In this document: positions 1 to 11,400 of the stretch, in pieces
Position numbering within the stretch: the first letter of the stretch is position 1
Layout of the letters: every line of letters starts with the position of its first letter
DNA from: Lolium rigidum
Taxonomy: Eukaryota; Streptophyta; Magnoliopsida; Poales; Poaceae
Direction of reading: 5' to 3'
Length of the DNA stretch: 64,000 nucleotides
Assembly: GCF_022539505.1 (NCBI RefSeq)
Contig: NC_061510.1
Span: forward strand, 226,384,043-226,448,042
Notes under the pieces: model-generated
Seen by the model: the letters and a program-made list of their open reading frames with translations, nothing else
Database searches by the model: none
What the model was told of the DNA's origin: nothing
Position numbers and translations under genes: made by a program

Positions 1-871
1 GGCATAGTGAAGTGCTTATTTATATCTCTTTATGATTGCAACGTGTTTTGTATCACAATTTATCTATGTGCTACTCTAGTGATGTTATTAAAGTAGTTTT
101 ATTCCTCCCGCACGGTGTAATGGTGACGAGTGTGTGCATCCGTGTTAGTACTTGGCGTAGGCTATGATTATGATCTCTTGTAGATTATGAAGTTAACTAT
201 TGCTATGATGGTATTGATGTGATCTATTCCTCCTACATAGTGTGAAGGTGACAGTGTGCATGCTATGTTAGTACTTGGTTTAGTTATGTTGATCTGTCAT
301 GCACTCTAAGGTTATTTAAACATGAACATTGAATATTGTGGAGCTTGTTAACTCCGGCATTGAGGGTTCGTGTAATCCTACACGCTTAGTGGTGTTCATC
401 ATCCAACAAGAGGGTGTAGAGTCTAGCATCTATCTATTTATTCTGTTATGTGATCAATGTTGAGAGTGTCCACTAGTGAAAGTATGATCCCTAGGCCTTG
501 TTCCTAAATACCGTTATCGCTGTTTGTTTACTCGTTTTACTCGCATCTATACTTCCTGCAATATTACCACCATCAATCGCACGCCAACAAGCACTTTTCT
601 GGCGCCGTTACTACTGCTCATATTCATTCATACCACTTGTATTTCACTATCTCTTCGCCGAACTAGTGCACCTATTAGGTGTGTTGGGGACACAAGAGAC
701 TTCTTGCTTTGTGGTTGCAGGGTTGCATGAGAGGGATATCTTTGACCTCTTCCTCCCTGAGTTCGATAAACCTTGGGTGATCCACTTAAGGGAAACTTGC
801 TGCTGTTCTACAAACCTCTGCTCTTGGAGGCCCAACACTGTCTACAAGAATAGAAGCACCCGTAGACATCA
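1..871 (+). mobile_element. 3' part of a gypsy-type LTR (same family as 61035-62746)
   Basis: This is the reverse complement, with scattered differences, of about 61035-61910, so both are copies of one LTR family. It ends with GCACCCGTAGACATCA at 871, the same last bases as the other copy. No primer-binding site follows, so it is the outer end of a 3' LTR or a solo LTR, and the element's interior and LTR start lie left of the window. The sequence after 871 is LINE A, so this LTR inserted into that LINE. The termini resemble widespread Triticeae families such as Sabrina or WHAM, but I cannot fix the family name. Short ORFs here are not genes. Confidence 0.85.
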
Positions 872-1546
872 ACGTGTGATCGGAACCAAGGCTGGTCTCA
901 GCTGCCAAAGACCACAGCAGGAAGATAGCTTCGAAGGAGGCAGACACAAACACATGATCAAGAGCAGAACGGACTGGGTTAAGCTGATGGTTGGACCAGG
1001 TAAATCTTGCCCCGTACGCGGGATTTCCCTAAGGGCCCAAGACCCAATGTTGTCGTTGAAGAGGTCGATCAAAGTCCAGTTTAGCTTATAATTATTCTTA
1101 TCTTCCGCGGCTCGGATTAAGTTAAAATCTCGCCCCATGAGCAGCGGAAGGGTACACCTTGCAATATTGTCCATGATCTCGGCCAGGAACCCCCACGAAC
1201 GCGAGTGATCAGCTGGACCGTATATACCAATAACCTCCATAGTTCGGTTAGAGGCACGGTGAAGGATATGAACTTAGGAAGAATTGTCCCCTATCCATTC
1301 TTCCCGCTGCGAACATACTATCTCTTACTCCCAGAAGCATGCCACCCGATTGGCCGTTAGCCGGGAGCCAAGACCAGAAGAACTTACCCCCACCTCCAAA
1401 TTTCTGAGTTCCGCGTCCGTGAAATCATGTTTGATGGTTTCTTGGAAGATAACAATGTCTATACGGTGTAACCGGAGGTACTCTTTAAGAAGGGTTTGCC
1501 TCCCCCGGTGGCCAATCCCTCTAATGTTCCAAAAAAGGGCCCTCAT
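872..1546 (-). pseudogene. LINE A ORF2, N-terminal APE-type endonuclease
   Basis: The protein begins at 1546 with a short Met segment followed by FWNIRGIGHRGRQTLL, the usual start of a plant L1 endonuclease, and has FQET (catalytic Glu region) about 35 residues in. Farther on, at about 1240-1100, come IYGP and the GRDFNLIR motif of the same domain. The two parts are in separate open segments, so the frame is broken between about 1325 and 1240. The domain is cut at 872. The ORF2 ATG lies inside the last codons of ORF1, whose stop is at 1521-1523, an overlap of 26 nt. In intact LINEs this protein nicks DNA and reverse-transcribes the element. Here it is dead. Confidence 0.8.
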
Positions 1547-2318
1547 TGGGGAACTTTACCCAGAGCCCGTGCTTGGTGGGTGACAGGCCGGTTCCCAACT
1601 GGTGTTGGCCTGCGTGCGACTCTCTTCCTCTTGCCAGGGATTTTTTTGGTTTTGCCGCTAAATGAGGTTGGTTCCCCCTCAGAACCACCCCCATGACTGA
1701 TGCGTTCTGCCCCTGGTCAGAAGCATTCCGTTCTGCTTCCTCCATTGCTCTCGCCGCATCTTCTTCAATTTTTCGTCTTGCCGCAAAAAGATCAGCTTGG
1801 GCATGTTCCCGTGCCTGGAGAAGAGCCACCGCTTGCGCCGGCAACCATTCGGTGGATTTGAAAATAATACAACTATCTTTGGCTACTTTTAAAAACTGCT
1901 CCACTTAGGAATCTTGAAAGGCGAAAAGTCAGAGGAGGGAGGAGCGTGACCTGGAGCTGGCGTCAAAGAGGATGGTGTAGCGGTGTAGTCGTTGGAGTTC
2001 TTGATCATGGCGTTCTTGTCGGCCGTGGCACAGATGGCACGCTCAAGGACCGGGCCATCGCTCGCCCCTTTGGCCCGTGCACTCTTGCGTTGGGCTTCCG
2101 CCGGAGATGCCTTGGTACGTGGTCCTCTTGCAACCGCAGCACCTAGAGCCGAGATAGGAGCACAAGGAGGAGGACTTGACCCACGGCGGAGGTGCTGACA
2201 TGGTTGATGGAGGGAGCTTGGTGTAGGCCCAGTGCAGGTGAGGAGGACACCACAAGGTTCTCCTCGACCACCGCAGCAGTTTCCGCTTCAAACATGAGCT
2301 TACGGGAGGGTCTGTCGT
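1521..2318 (-). pseudogene. LINE A ORF1, C-terminal part
   Basis: An open segment from 1904 to its stop at 1521 encodes an Ala/Glu/Arg-rich, probably helical tail (ALLQAREHAQADLFAARRKI and similar). The part between 1905 and 2318 is only readable in pieces. It is the downstream end of the ORF1 whose zinc-knuckle and DUF4283 portion is at 15322-17003. Identity rests on its position directly upstream of, and overlapping with, the ORF2 endonuclease. Confidence 0.6.
2314..2318. repeat. Target-site duplication GTCGT, left copy
   Basis: GTCGT immediately precedes the TGACAAGG start of the left LTR and is repeated at 15322-15326 directly after the right LTR. Confidence 0.9.
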
Positions 2319-2704
2319 TGACAAGGTATTAACTTGTCAATGCCTACGAGTTGTAGACTAGGGTTTCGTTGGATGTAGAGGGCAAGTAGATCTCGAAGGT
2401 TTCAGCCGAAAAGTACTCGACGATATGAAAACTAGGGTTTGTTAGACAATGATTCGATCCTTTCTTTGTCCCTCGACTCCCCCTTATATAGGAGGCGGAG
2501 CCGAGGGATTCGTGATACACAAGTTTACAGAGTCCGGGAGGGTTTCTAACCCGTCCCGCAAGATTACAAATAATGCTTCCTATTACAACTCTAGCTTTCC
2601 TTAATAGTATCTTGGGCTTCCGAATCTTCTTGCTCTTCGGGTTATGGGCCTTCAGTAAACCCCGGGTATCATCTTCGGCAGGCCCATTGGGGATGCCTAT
2701 GTCA
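2319..2704 (-). repeat. 3' LTR of the Tat element
   Basis: 386 bp with TGACA...TGTCA ends. By eye it matches 14936-15321 at all but one base (ATTGGGG here, ATGGGGG there near the outer end). It contains the same TATATAAG core as the other LTR. Confidence 0.95.
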
Positions 2705-2716
2705 GTAGCCCCCGAG
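2705..2716 (-). promoter_or_regulatory. Polypurine tract next to the 3' LTR
   Basis: The minus strand reads CTCGGGGGCTAC and abuts the LTR start TGACAT, the expected place for the plus-strand primer of reverse transcription. Near-identical motifs recur at 3376, 3510, 3603, 8192, 8303 and 9784. Confidence 0.7.
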
Positions 2717-3973
2717 ATTTTACTTGAATCGATGAATCAAGGCAAATCTCCAGCTTTAATCATTCAATAACTCTGTTAAATTTATCACATATCTTTCGAC
2801 ATGCAATTCTATATTGTACAGGGATGATGGTAGTTGGGGCTAGTTCATCTGACGGATCAGGTACTAGTTAACTGCTCTAGTGGCAATCCGCAAAAACCTA
2901 ATTCAAGATCACGTCCCTGGACATGATCTCGGGATACTGGTGTAAACTTCGACAGGTGCCGCTTAAGGTCTTACCATTCTATCGAGTCCCAGTCATATTT
3001 TATCGGGTACCTAACGCGTCCGTTAGGATTTTTCTTCGCATCTGTTGATACGGAAAAAAGTAGCAAACCGACGTCAGAGACGGTGCCACGCCGCTCAGAA
3101 CGGAACTGGGGTCTTACCTTCGCAAATTATGCGGCATTCAGAGATTATTCGCAACTTTGGCGCTCTGAGAATATATTGTCGAGTGTTTTTTCGGCTGCTG
3201 GAATAGCACATTTTATTGAGTCAACGAATGACTTATTTTGCCTTCCCGATGGGGGTATATGTAGAGTTATTTGTATAACTCGAAATATACTCACTTCTTC
3301 TTTCTTTCTTTTTCCACTCTCTCTCTCTTTTTTTTTATAATTTCATCGGGCACGTGAACAGCGTTCCCGATGGGAGTAGCCCCCGAGGCTACAGCCAAGG
3401 ACTAGTGCTTGGTTGTAGGCTCAACACTCTAATGCCTCATGTCGCTATATTGTCATTCTTTCTCGAATTTTTATATCTATCGGGTGCGCGAACAGCGCTC
3501 CCGATGGGAGTAGCCCCCGAGGCTATGGACAAATGCTTGCGTTTGGTCATAGGCTCTCGCCATTTCTATTTTTGCCATACTCGAATTTTTCTTTTTTCCA
3601 AAGTAGCACCCGAGCATTTGGTCAAAAACTTGTATTTGATCAAAGGCTCCCGAAATAATCAATAATCTTCTGCTATCGCCCTTCTTATGAAACTTCATAG
3701 CCGAGATTTTCTTTTACCAAGGTGACATTATTGCTGATGATCACCACGACCAATGTATCGGGAAGACACGGGTAATTTTCTCTTTCTGTCTTGCGGGCCC
3801 AAAAACCTCATCAATTTGACACGTCGTGCAAGTGGGGGACACATGTCCTCCGCTTTTCCTGGCGCACGCGCTGTAACGCCTTTATACTGAAATTACTTTG
3901 TTACCCCTATTCCACGTGTACACCATCTATCTCACATTTTCTCCATCCGACGGTGCGCCGATTCGCCGCACCT
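2717..3973. repeat. Spacer of the Tat element with degenerate direct repeats
   Basis: No gene is evident. Blocks at about 3345-3440 and 3475-3570 are diverged copies of each other: both have a CGGG..CGTGAACAGCG-like start, CCGATGGGAGTAGCCCCCGAGG, then a TTGGT..TAGGCTC segment. A weaker third copy starts near 3600 with GTAGCACCCGAG. Each carries a copy of the polypurine-tract motif. Arrays of this kind in the 3' untranslated part of Tat elements are known as seeds of satellite DNA. Confidence 0.65.
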
Positions 3974-3983
3974 CTATTTAAGG
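3974..3983 (+). promoter_or_regulatory. Putative TATA box of the antisense gene
   Basis: CTATTTAAGG lies about 130 bp before the first long-frame ATG of the antisense gene (4112), followed by a pyrimidine-rich CTTCCTCCTTCC stretch, as in plant core promoters. A short upstream ORF starts at 4090. Confidence 0.45.
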
Positions 3984-4111
3984 TCATCGTCTTCCTCCTT
4001 CCACACTTTCGCTCGCGCCGCTCCTCTGCTATCCTCTGCCAAAATCCTCCCTTGCGCCCCATAGTTCTTTGAGCTCCACCACGCTCGCAATGTGCTCCTG
4101 CGCCATTGTTG

Positions 4112-6820
4112 ATGCCACCGCGCAGACTCACCAGGCACAACACTCCTGAATCCAAGATGGCTTCCGCGGATCTGGGGAGTGCAGAGTGGGAGAGATCCAA
4201 AATCTCTGCCCAAGACATTAACTTGCTGAAGAAAGTGGGGAGCAGCAAGAAGCAAGACGCGCTGCGCTTCCCCAGCGAAGAAAGCTACCCAACCCCTCCA
4301 ATGGAGTATCGGGTTAGTTTTGTTGACCACCTCATCCGTGGCCTCTCTGCCCCTATTCACAATTTTCTTCGGGGCTTGCTTTTCGTTTACGGATTGCAAC
4401 TTCACCATCTTACTCCCAACTCCATTCTTCACATCTCGATCTTTATCACCCTTTGCGAATCCTTCCTTGGAGTCCAGCCTAACTGGGCTTTATGGAAGCA
4501 CATTTTTCTTTGTCGCCGCAATGGCTCTGCCAATGTCGCCTATAACATAGGCGGCGTTGTTATCTGCGTTCGCCCTGATGTCGAGTACTTCGATGTCAAA
4601 TTCCCTGATTCAGTTCCAGGGTGGCGCAGAAAATGGTTGTATATCCACGAGGAAAACCATGGGTCTGTTGAAGACAACATTCCTCCTTTTGATAGTGCCG
4701 AAAAAATCTGTCGCCGCCGGTCCTGGGATGCAGAGGCTACCACCGAAGAAAAAGCGGCGACAGAGGCACTGATGACTCGCATCCACGAGCTTCAAAGTAC
4801 CCGTGGCCAAGAATTGTCGGGTATCCAAATCACGGCGTATTTCCTTAGGATTAGAGTGCAGCCTCTGCAAGCTCGCAAAAATCCCCTCTGGAAGTATGCT
4901 GGCGACAAAGATGTGGATCGCTTGTCAGTGGATTTGCCGGTCAAGGATTTAGAAAAACTTGTCCGAAAAATCTCCTCCCTCAACAAGAAAGATCCTGTCC
5001 CCTCGTCTTGTCGCGTAAAGCCGTATAGCGCCACCAACGCGCTCCCTAAGGTAATTTTTGTATGGACTATTTTTTCGACTACGTATTTCTGTTGACATCC
5101 TTTAGAAAAGTTGTTTGTCGACATTTTTCTTTATATAGAACCATCCGGATCTTGTTTCTCTTCCTCCCCTTCCTGAAGGTGGAGAGGTCGAAGAACGGGC
5201 CGTTGTCACCGACGACAACCAGGGTACTTCTCGCCCTGAGAGTGAAGCCGCAGGTTCTCAAAAATCTGCGGTATCCTCTGAAAAGTAAGTTGAATCCGAG
5301 GCTACCGGATCGGCACACTCTCCTCCCACAGCTGTTTCTCCCAATAACAAGAGAAAAAGGGATGAAGTTGTCGACTCCGGCCCCTCCAAGACCGGCACAC
5401 CTCCTGTCGAAGAAGTTGTTCCTACTGAAAAAAGGACAACATTCGACCCTTACACCGATGCTCTTGTAAGCTCGTAAGTTCCTGCCGCTGTTTGTTGTTT
5501 GCCATTGATTATTTTGACTATATTGTTTATTGTCTTGTCGCCTTTTTGTAGTGATGACGAGGATGAAATTCAACCTATTGACGCGACTTCTCGAACGAGT
5601 ACGTCTCATACTTTAGTTGTTTCTGAAGCTCACCCTGATGGGGATGAAACTTCGCCTCCTCAACAAGATACAGAACATCCAACTCCAATTGCAAGCCCCC
5701 GAGCCTCTTCACCAAAGAGAGCTAGGGTAGAACCAGCCAAGGAACCTCTCCTGCTGGCTGGTAGTTCCACGACTCCTTCATTGGATGATGTAAGTTTTTC
5801 ACTGTTCTTTTTTCGAACATTTCAGCATTTGTCGACTCCCCTTTGTTTCTTGCGTAAGTCCTGTCGAACTTTTCCTTCCTATATTGACTTTTCTTTTTCT
5901 TTTGTTTTCTCTTCAGCCTGTGATGAAGGAGTTTATTCGCCTCGGTACCCAATTCGTCGGGTACCGTGACCATGCGAATAAACTTGAAGGTACTATTTTT
6001 CCTTGCCCTTTCTGCTGTACATACTCCTTTATTGTTTCATCATGACGTTTTACCGTCGTTTATTTTTGCCAGAAACTCTCGCCGAAGCCAACAGACGCGC
6101 TGACGCTCTTGCTGTTAAGTTAGAGCAAAGCGAAACAGCTCGCAAGAAAGCTGAAGCAGATGCCGCCGCTGTCGAAGACCTGCGAAAAAGACTTCATGAC
6201 GCAGAAACTTCTTTGAGTGAGCATATAACCGAACAATCTGCTCGCGAAGAAGCAATTATCAGGCGCTTGGAGTCGCAGAGCCGTCGCTTTGTCAGTAAGT
6301 GCCCAAACTTTTTTTTATTTCCTTGAACTTGCTTTTCTTTTCTTGTTTGTTGATCAATAAAATTTTGCCTCAGCAGGAAAAACGTGTCAAGAATATGAAC
6401 TTGAAGATCCTGACAATGATCCCCTTCTTGACGCGCTTTCTCTCCTTGAGATTGATGGAGATGAAGCACGTGAAGGCCTTGCTGAAGCTGGGGCGGGACT
6501 ATCGCGGCTCTACCCTTACTTCTTCCCGAAGAAAGAGGAACCCGCGCCTTTTCTTGCTCTCGCCAAAAGCTTCAATTCTCAAGAAAATCTTGGGCTCAAA
6601 CTTCGCCAAGAAGGTTTGAAGGTTGGCGTTTAAGGCACGATTGCCCTGGTTGCTGACAGCCAACAAAATATCGACTAGACTAGGGTTGGCGACACGCAGG
6701 AGATGGAGACCAAGATGGCAGTCGCTGATTAAGGCTGCGAAGCCCAACTCGAAGAAGATCCTCGCCTATCTTGGATGCAAGCCAACTACTGCTCCTAGTT
6801 CGTCGAAGCCGGAGGTTTAG
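4112..6820 (+). pseudogene. Antisense spliced gene of the Tat element, part A (Transposase_28-type domain)
   Basis: It lies opposite to gag-pol, between pol and the 3' LTR. I infer exons 4112-5050, 5139-5473, 5552-5789, 5917-5989, 6073-6294 and 6374-6820. All introns are GT-AG, pyrimidine-rich before AG, 76-127 nt long, and every junction keeps frame. Exon 1 (313 codons, open) matches the 'putative gypsy type transposon' family PF04195 at about residues 55-135 (GLQLHHLTPNSILHIS, WALWKHIF). Exons 2-3 are acidic, Ser/Pro-rich and low complexity. Exon 5 is an Ala/Glu/Lys-rich coiled coil. Lesions are an in-frame TAA at 5286, TAA at 6631, TAG at 6676 and a frame change before the last 35 codons, which end at 6820. 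The start could be 4112 or 4158. The family's function is unknown. Confidence 0.8.
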
Positions 6821-7002
6821 TAGAGCGCCCTGTCTTCCTTTTTTTTACTTCGTCTCTTTTGATGTTGTTGCCACAGTAGCTTTGGCGACAACTGCCGTAG
6901 TAGTTCTTTTAAGGACTCCTTTTGTAATAGCCGTGTAAATATTCCGAAAATCAATGGAAATCTATCTTGCTTGATGATTGATACTGAAATTTTATTTTCC
7001 AG

Positions 7003-7969
7003 TTGATATTTGATAACTACTCCGCAAATACTTGTCTTGCCGATACTCTTCCTGCTTCCTCCTACTCGAAGAAAACATCTGTCGGTGACGACTTTATTGG
7101 AGATTCCGCGGATAAAGAATCCACACAAGATTTGAGAAATCTCCGCCAACAGTTGCAGTCTATGAAGAAGCAAACACTTGTAATGATGGAGCAGTCTCGA
7201 AAATCGTTGGAAATGGAAAAAATTGCGCTTCAGCAAGCCCAGGATGCTATAGCTGTAAAAGAGGGCGCGGTTGCTGCGGCTGCCGAAACTTCTCGACGAG
7301 AGAATTTTATGCTTGAGCTAATGCTTGATTCCAGCTTGGATATGGCGGGTATATCTTGTTCACTTGACCATGATTAACTGTATTCTCCATGTTTTTCCTT
7401 CCTTTCTGATTCCTCCGCTGAAAACAGGTTCTTTTCTGGATACCGCTGCCGAGGATCAACGTGTTGAAGCTCGATCCAATGTGCTTCTCAGACTTGCCGA
7501 AGAGCATGGTTCCAACTTTTGGGTGACGCCTGAACGTACCCGCCAAATCGTCAGATTTCAAGATCGTGCGACTCAGGTTCATGAGTTTCTCGACTTTTGT
7601 ACAAGGACATTGTCCTTAGTTTACGGCACCATGTTCCCACGCAATAAGATGCCAGAAACCCTTCCTGCTTTGATGGAGAAATTTCGGGATACACCTCGGA
7701 TCCATGGATTTGTGCGGGCTCAACTATCTGCCGGCGCCAGATTTGCTATGATGATGATAAAAATTTGCTATCCCAAGTTTGACATGAGTCAAATTGTTAC
7801 CAAGTGCCTAGCCAAGATGGCGAAAAGGAAAAGAAACGTTGGCAAAATTGATGATCTTGTGACCCCTATAGCAGAAGATATGATGGATGAACTTCTTCGG
7901 ATGGACGCTGAATTCTTCGTGAAGGGCAGCTATGCTGAACACAGTACTCGTACGGACGACCATAGATGA
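7003..7969 (+). pseudogene. Antisense gene of the Tat element, part B (coiled coil plus conserved C-terminal domain)
   Basis: Two exons, 7003-7348 and 7428-7969, are joined by a GT-AG intron and are open for about 295 codons. Exon 7003 follows a TTTTATTTTCCAG acceptor and has no convincing ATG, so it is probably spliced to part A (for example from a weak donor at 6815, which keeps phase). Otherwise it is a second gene with a lost start. Residues 35-110 form a Gln/Glu/Lys-rich coiled coil (LRNLRQQLQSMKKQTLVMME). The second exon looks like a folded, conserved domain (NFWVTPERTRQIVRFQDRAT, MFPRNKMPETLPALMEKFRD). I know no function. Position and strand tie it to the Tat antisense gene. Confidence 0.7.
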
Positions 7970-8493
7970 TATACTGGGAAGCAATTAAAAGCCTCTCTTT
8001 TATCTTGATGATTTTTCCCAGGAGTTGCATCTTGTATATTGTAAACATAATCTATATTGTAAGGCCAGGAAATCTGTTTTTTTTTCCTCATCAAGCCGCC
8101 GAGCGTTTTGGTGGCGATTTTTCTCTATTTGTGTATGCGAGGTTAAACCAAGGCAACTAAATTATATTGAGTATACTGTATTTGCTGGTACGAGCCCCCG
8201 AGCCTTTTTGCTGATCGCTATTTTGTATCTTCGTTTATTTTGCGAGGTGTTTTGCACCAAGGCGAAATATTTTCGGTAATATATATTGTAAATCTTGGGC
8301 ACAAGCCCCCGAGCCTGTCGAAGAAAAAGATATATATCTCTACTATCTTTATTATATTGCAGCACCGCGAGCCCGCCTCATTAAAAACCTTTTCCGACCC
8401 CACTCGGTGCCCCGAAAAAGGAAAAGAGTGCGTCTGAAAACTCGCGGGCGTTTCAGTACATTGTATTTTTACAAAGAGGACTATATTTCGCCA
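7970..8493. other. Spacer between antisense gene and pol
   Basis: AT-rich sequence after the antisense stop, plausibly its 3' untranslated region. Two polypurine-tract-like motifs (GAGCCCCCGAG at 8192 and AAGCCCCCGAG at 8303) sit in it, each followed by CCT. The convergent pol stop is at 8494. No gene seen. Confidence 0.5.
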
Positions 8494-11400
8494 CTAAGCG
8501 TAGAAACGCCTTAGCTGCGCCATGTTCCAGGGGTTTTTCTCGGGAACCCCCGTCTTCTTATCCTTGATCCTGTATGCTCCTCCTTCGATGACTTCCGTGA
8601 CGATGTAAGGGCCAAGCCATGGTGACTCGAGTTTTTCAGTACTCTGTTGATTGAGTCGTAGAACTAGATCTCCAACCTGAAAGGACCTTGGTCGCAAGCG
8701 TCGACTATGATAATTGTTCAAGTCTTGCTGATACTTGGTGACCCGTGATAGTACTTCATCTTTGGCTTCGTCCAATGCGTCGACATCGTCCTCTAATGCT
8801 TTTCTAGAAGTTTCTTCATCGTACTCCGTGACTCTTGGAGAATCATGCTCTATTTCTATCGGCAGATCGCCTCTGCTCCATGGACCAGAAAAAACGGAGT
8901 CTCCTGCGTCGCTGTATTTGGCGTTGTTCGAATACTCCATAATACACTTGGCAACTCTTCTGGCCACGTATGCCGAGCTTTTTCCAATGGTCCCAGCAAT
9001 CGCTTCTTGATACCGTTGCAGATGATACCATTGGCTTTCTCGACTTGGCCGTTGGTTTGCGGGTGCGCAACTGACGCGAAGTGCAATTTGATGCCTACCT
9101 CTGCACAGTATGCCTTGAATTCCTTGGATGTGAAGTTACTGCCATTGTGACGATGCTGTGAGGTACTCCAAATCGAAAAACAATGCTTTTCACGAACTTT
9201 ATTGCTGATGCTGCGTCTGGTGAATTTATCGGCTTTGCTTCTATCCACTTGGTGAATTTGTCGACAGCGACGAGCATATACTCGTATCCTCCTGGCGAGG
9301 CCTTGTGTAACTTTTCCACCATATCGAGGCCCCACTGAGCAAAGGGCCAAGACAATGGTATTGGCATCAGCTCCACTGCCGGAGAGTGAGGTTTCGCAGC
9401 AAATCTCTGGCATGCGTCACAAGTTCGTACTATCTCCTTCACATCCTCGATTGCTGTCAACCAGTAAAATCCAGCTCGGAAAACCTTGGCTGCAATAGCT
9501 CGACTGCTCGCGTGATGACCACATATTCCTTCATGCACGTCCTTCAGGATTATCCTTCCTTCTTCGGGTGTAACGCACCTTTGTAACACACCCGAAATAC
9601 TTCGCTTGTACAACTCCCCTTTGACCACCGTGAAAGCTTTGGATCGTCTAATAACTCGCCTTGCTTCAACTGGATCATCGGGTATTGTTTTCCTTAGGAT
9701 GTATGATATGTACGCTTGCATCCATGGGATTTGCACCATCAATACTAGATCCTGTTCCTCTTCTTCTTCCAATGTTTCTTTCACAGCCCCCGAGGATTTC
9801 TCATCCTTCTCCTTCTTCTTTGATTTCTTCGGCTTTGTAGATCTCTCTGTTATCTCCTCCCAGAACACACCCGGAGGAATCGCGAGACACTGTGACCCGA
9901 TATTTTCAAGAACATCGGCTTCATCGTTGCTCAGTCTGCTGATATGATTTACCTCGCATCCATCAAATAACTCGAGCTCATTGTACACTTCTTTATATGC
10001 CACCATGCTATCATTGACTACGTCACATTGGTTCATGACTTGCTGAGCCACCAATTGTGAGTCGCCAAAGATTTTTAGTCGAGTTGCGCCACAAGCTTTC
10101 GCCATCTTCATCCCGTGTATAAGAGCTTCGTATTCTGCCTCATTGTTGGACGTGTTTGGGAATGTCATCCGTAAGACATACTTTAATTTGTCGCCTTCAG
10201 GTGATATGAGTATCACGCCTGCTCCAGCTCCCTCTAACCTCTTGGACCCGTCAAAGTTCATAGTCCAGGTTCTCGATAAATCCGGGGGTCCTGTATTTTG
10301 CAGCTCCATCCACTCTGCGATGAAATCTGGCAGAATTTGCGATTTTATTGCTTTTCTTTTTTCATACGTGATGTCCCGAGGAGAAAGTTCTATTCCCCAA
10401 AGGGAGACACGACCTGTAGCTTCTGGATTGTTTAGTATATTGGATAAAGGCGCCTCGTTGACCACTATAATCGGATGCGCCGAAAAATAGTGCCGCAATT
10501 TTCTTGCGGTTGTAAACACTCCGTATGTCAGTTTCTGGTATTGCGGGTACCGCTGTTTTGAAGGCGATAAAACTTCACTGATGAAATATACCGGCCTCTG
10601 CACTCCATGAAGTTTTCCTTCCTCTTCTCTTTCGACAACGAGTGCCGTGCTGACCACTTGGGATGTAGCCACAATGTATAACAGGAGGGGTTCCTTCTCT
10701 TTAGGCGCCACCAAGATTGGTGGTGTCGAGATTGTGCGTTTAAGATCCTCGAAGGCTCTATCTGCCTCTTCATTCCACTGGAACTTCTCTCCTTGTTTGA
10801 TTAAGGCGTAGAACGGTAATGCCTTTTCTCCCAACCTGGCGACGAATCTGCTTAAAGCTGCGACTCGCCCAGTTAGCTGTTGTATTTCTTTCAACTTCGT
10901 TGGCTTCCTCATTGTTACGATAGCTTGGATTTTTTCGGGATTTGCTTCAATCCATCTTGCTGAAACTAAGAACCCGAGAAGTTCTCCTTCAGGGACGCCG
11001 AAAGAACACTTCGTCGGGTTCAGCTTGAGACAAAACTTGTCGAGATTGTCAAAAGTTTCCTTCAAGTCCTCGATTAGCATGTCCCCCTTTTTTGATGTTA
11101 TGACGATGTCGTCAATGTACACTTGTACGTTTTTCCCGATCTGTGTTGCTAAGCACTTCAGCATCATCCGCTGATATGTTGCTCCCGCGTTTTTCAAACC
11201 AAAGGGCATTGTTCTATAACAAAACACGCCGTAAGGTGTAATGAACGCTGTTTTGACCTCGTCCTCTTCTTTCAATCTGATCTGGTTATAACCAGAGTAT
11301 GCATCCAGGAAGGAGAGACGTTCACATCCTGCCGTGGAGTCGATAATTTGATCGATCTTTGGGAGGGGAAAGTGATCCTTTGGACAGTGTTAGTTGAGAC

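Larger units (their letters stand above)
872..2318 (-). mobile_element. LINE A (L1-type), distal part: ORF1 end and ORF2 endonuclease
   Basis: This minus-strand non-LTR retrotransposon piece continues at 15322 on the other side of a 13-kb LTR retrotransposon. The duplicated GTCGT at 2314-2318 and 15322-15326 marks that insertion. It carries the end of ORF1 and the start of ORF2. ORF2 stops being readable at 872 because the LTR at 1-871 cuts in, so the reverse transcriptase is outside the window or lost. Confidence 0.85.

Noticed and set aside
498..1091. 197-codon plus-strand ORF
   Set aside because: It runs across the LTR border at 871 into antisense LINE sequence.
5285..5290. GTAAGT as a splice donor in exon 2 of the antisense gene
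   Set aside because: It would remove a coding-like stretch that continues in the same frame past the TAA. A stop mutation fits better, though use as a donor is not excluded.
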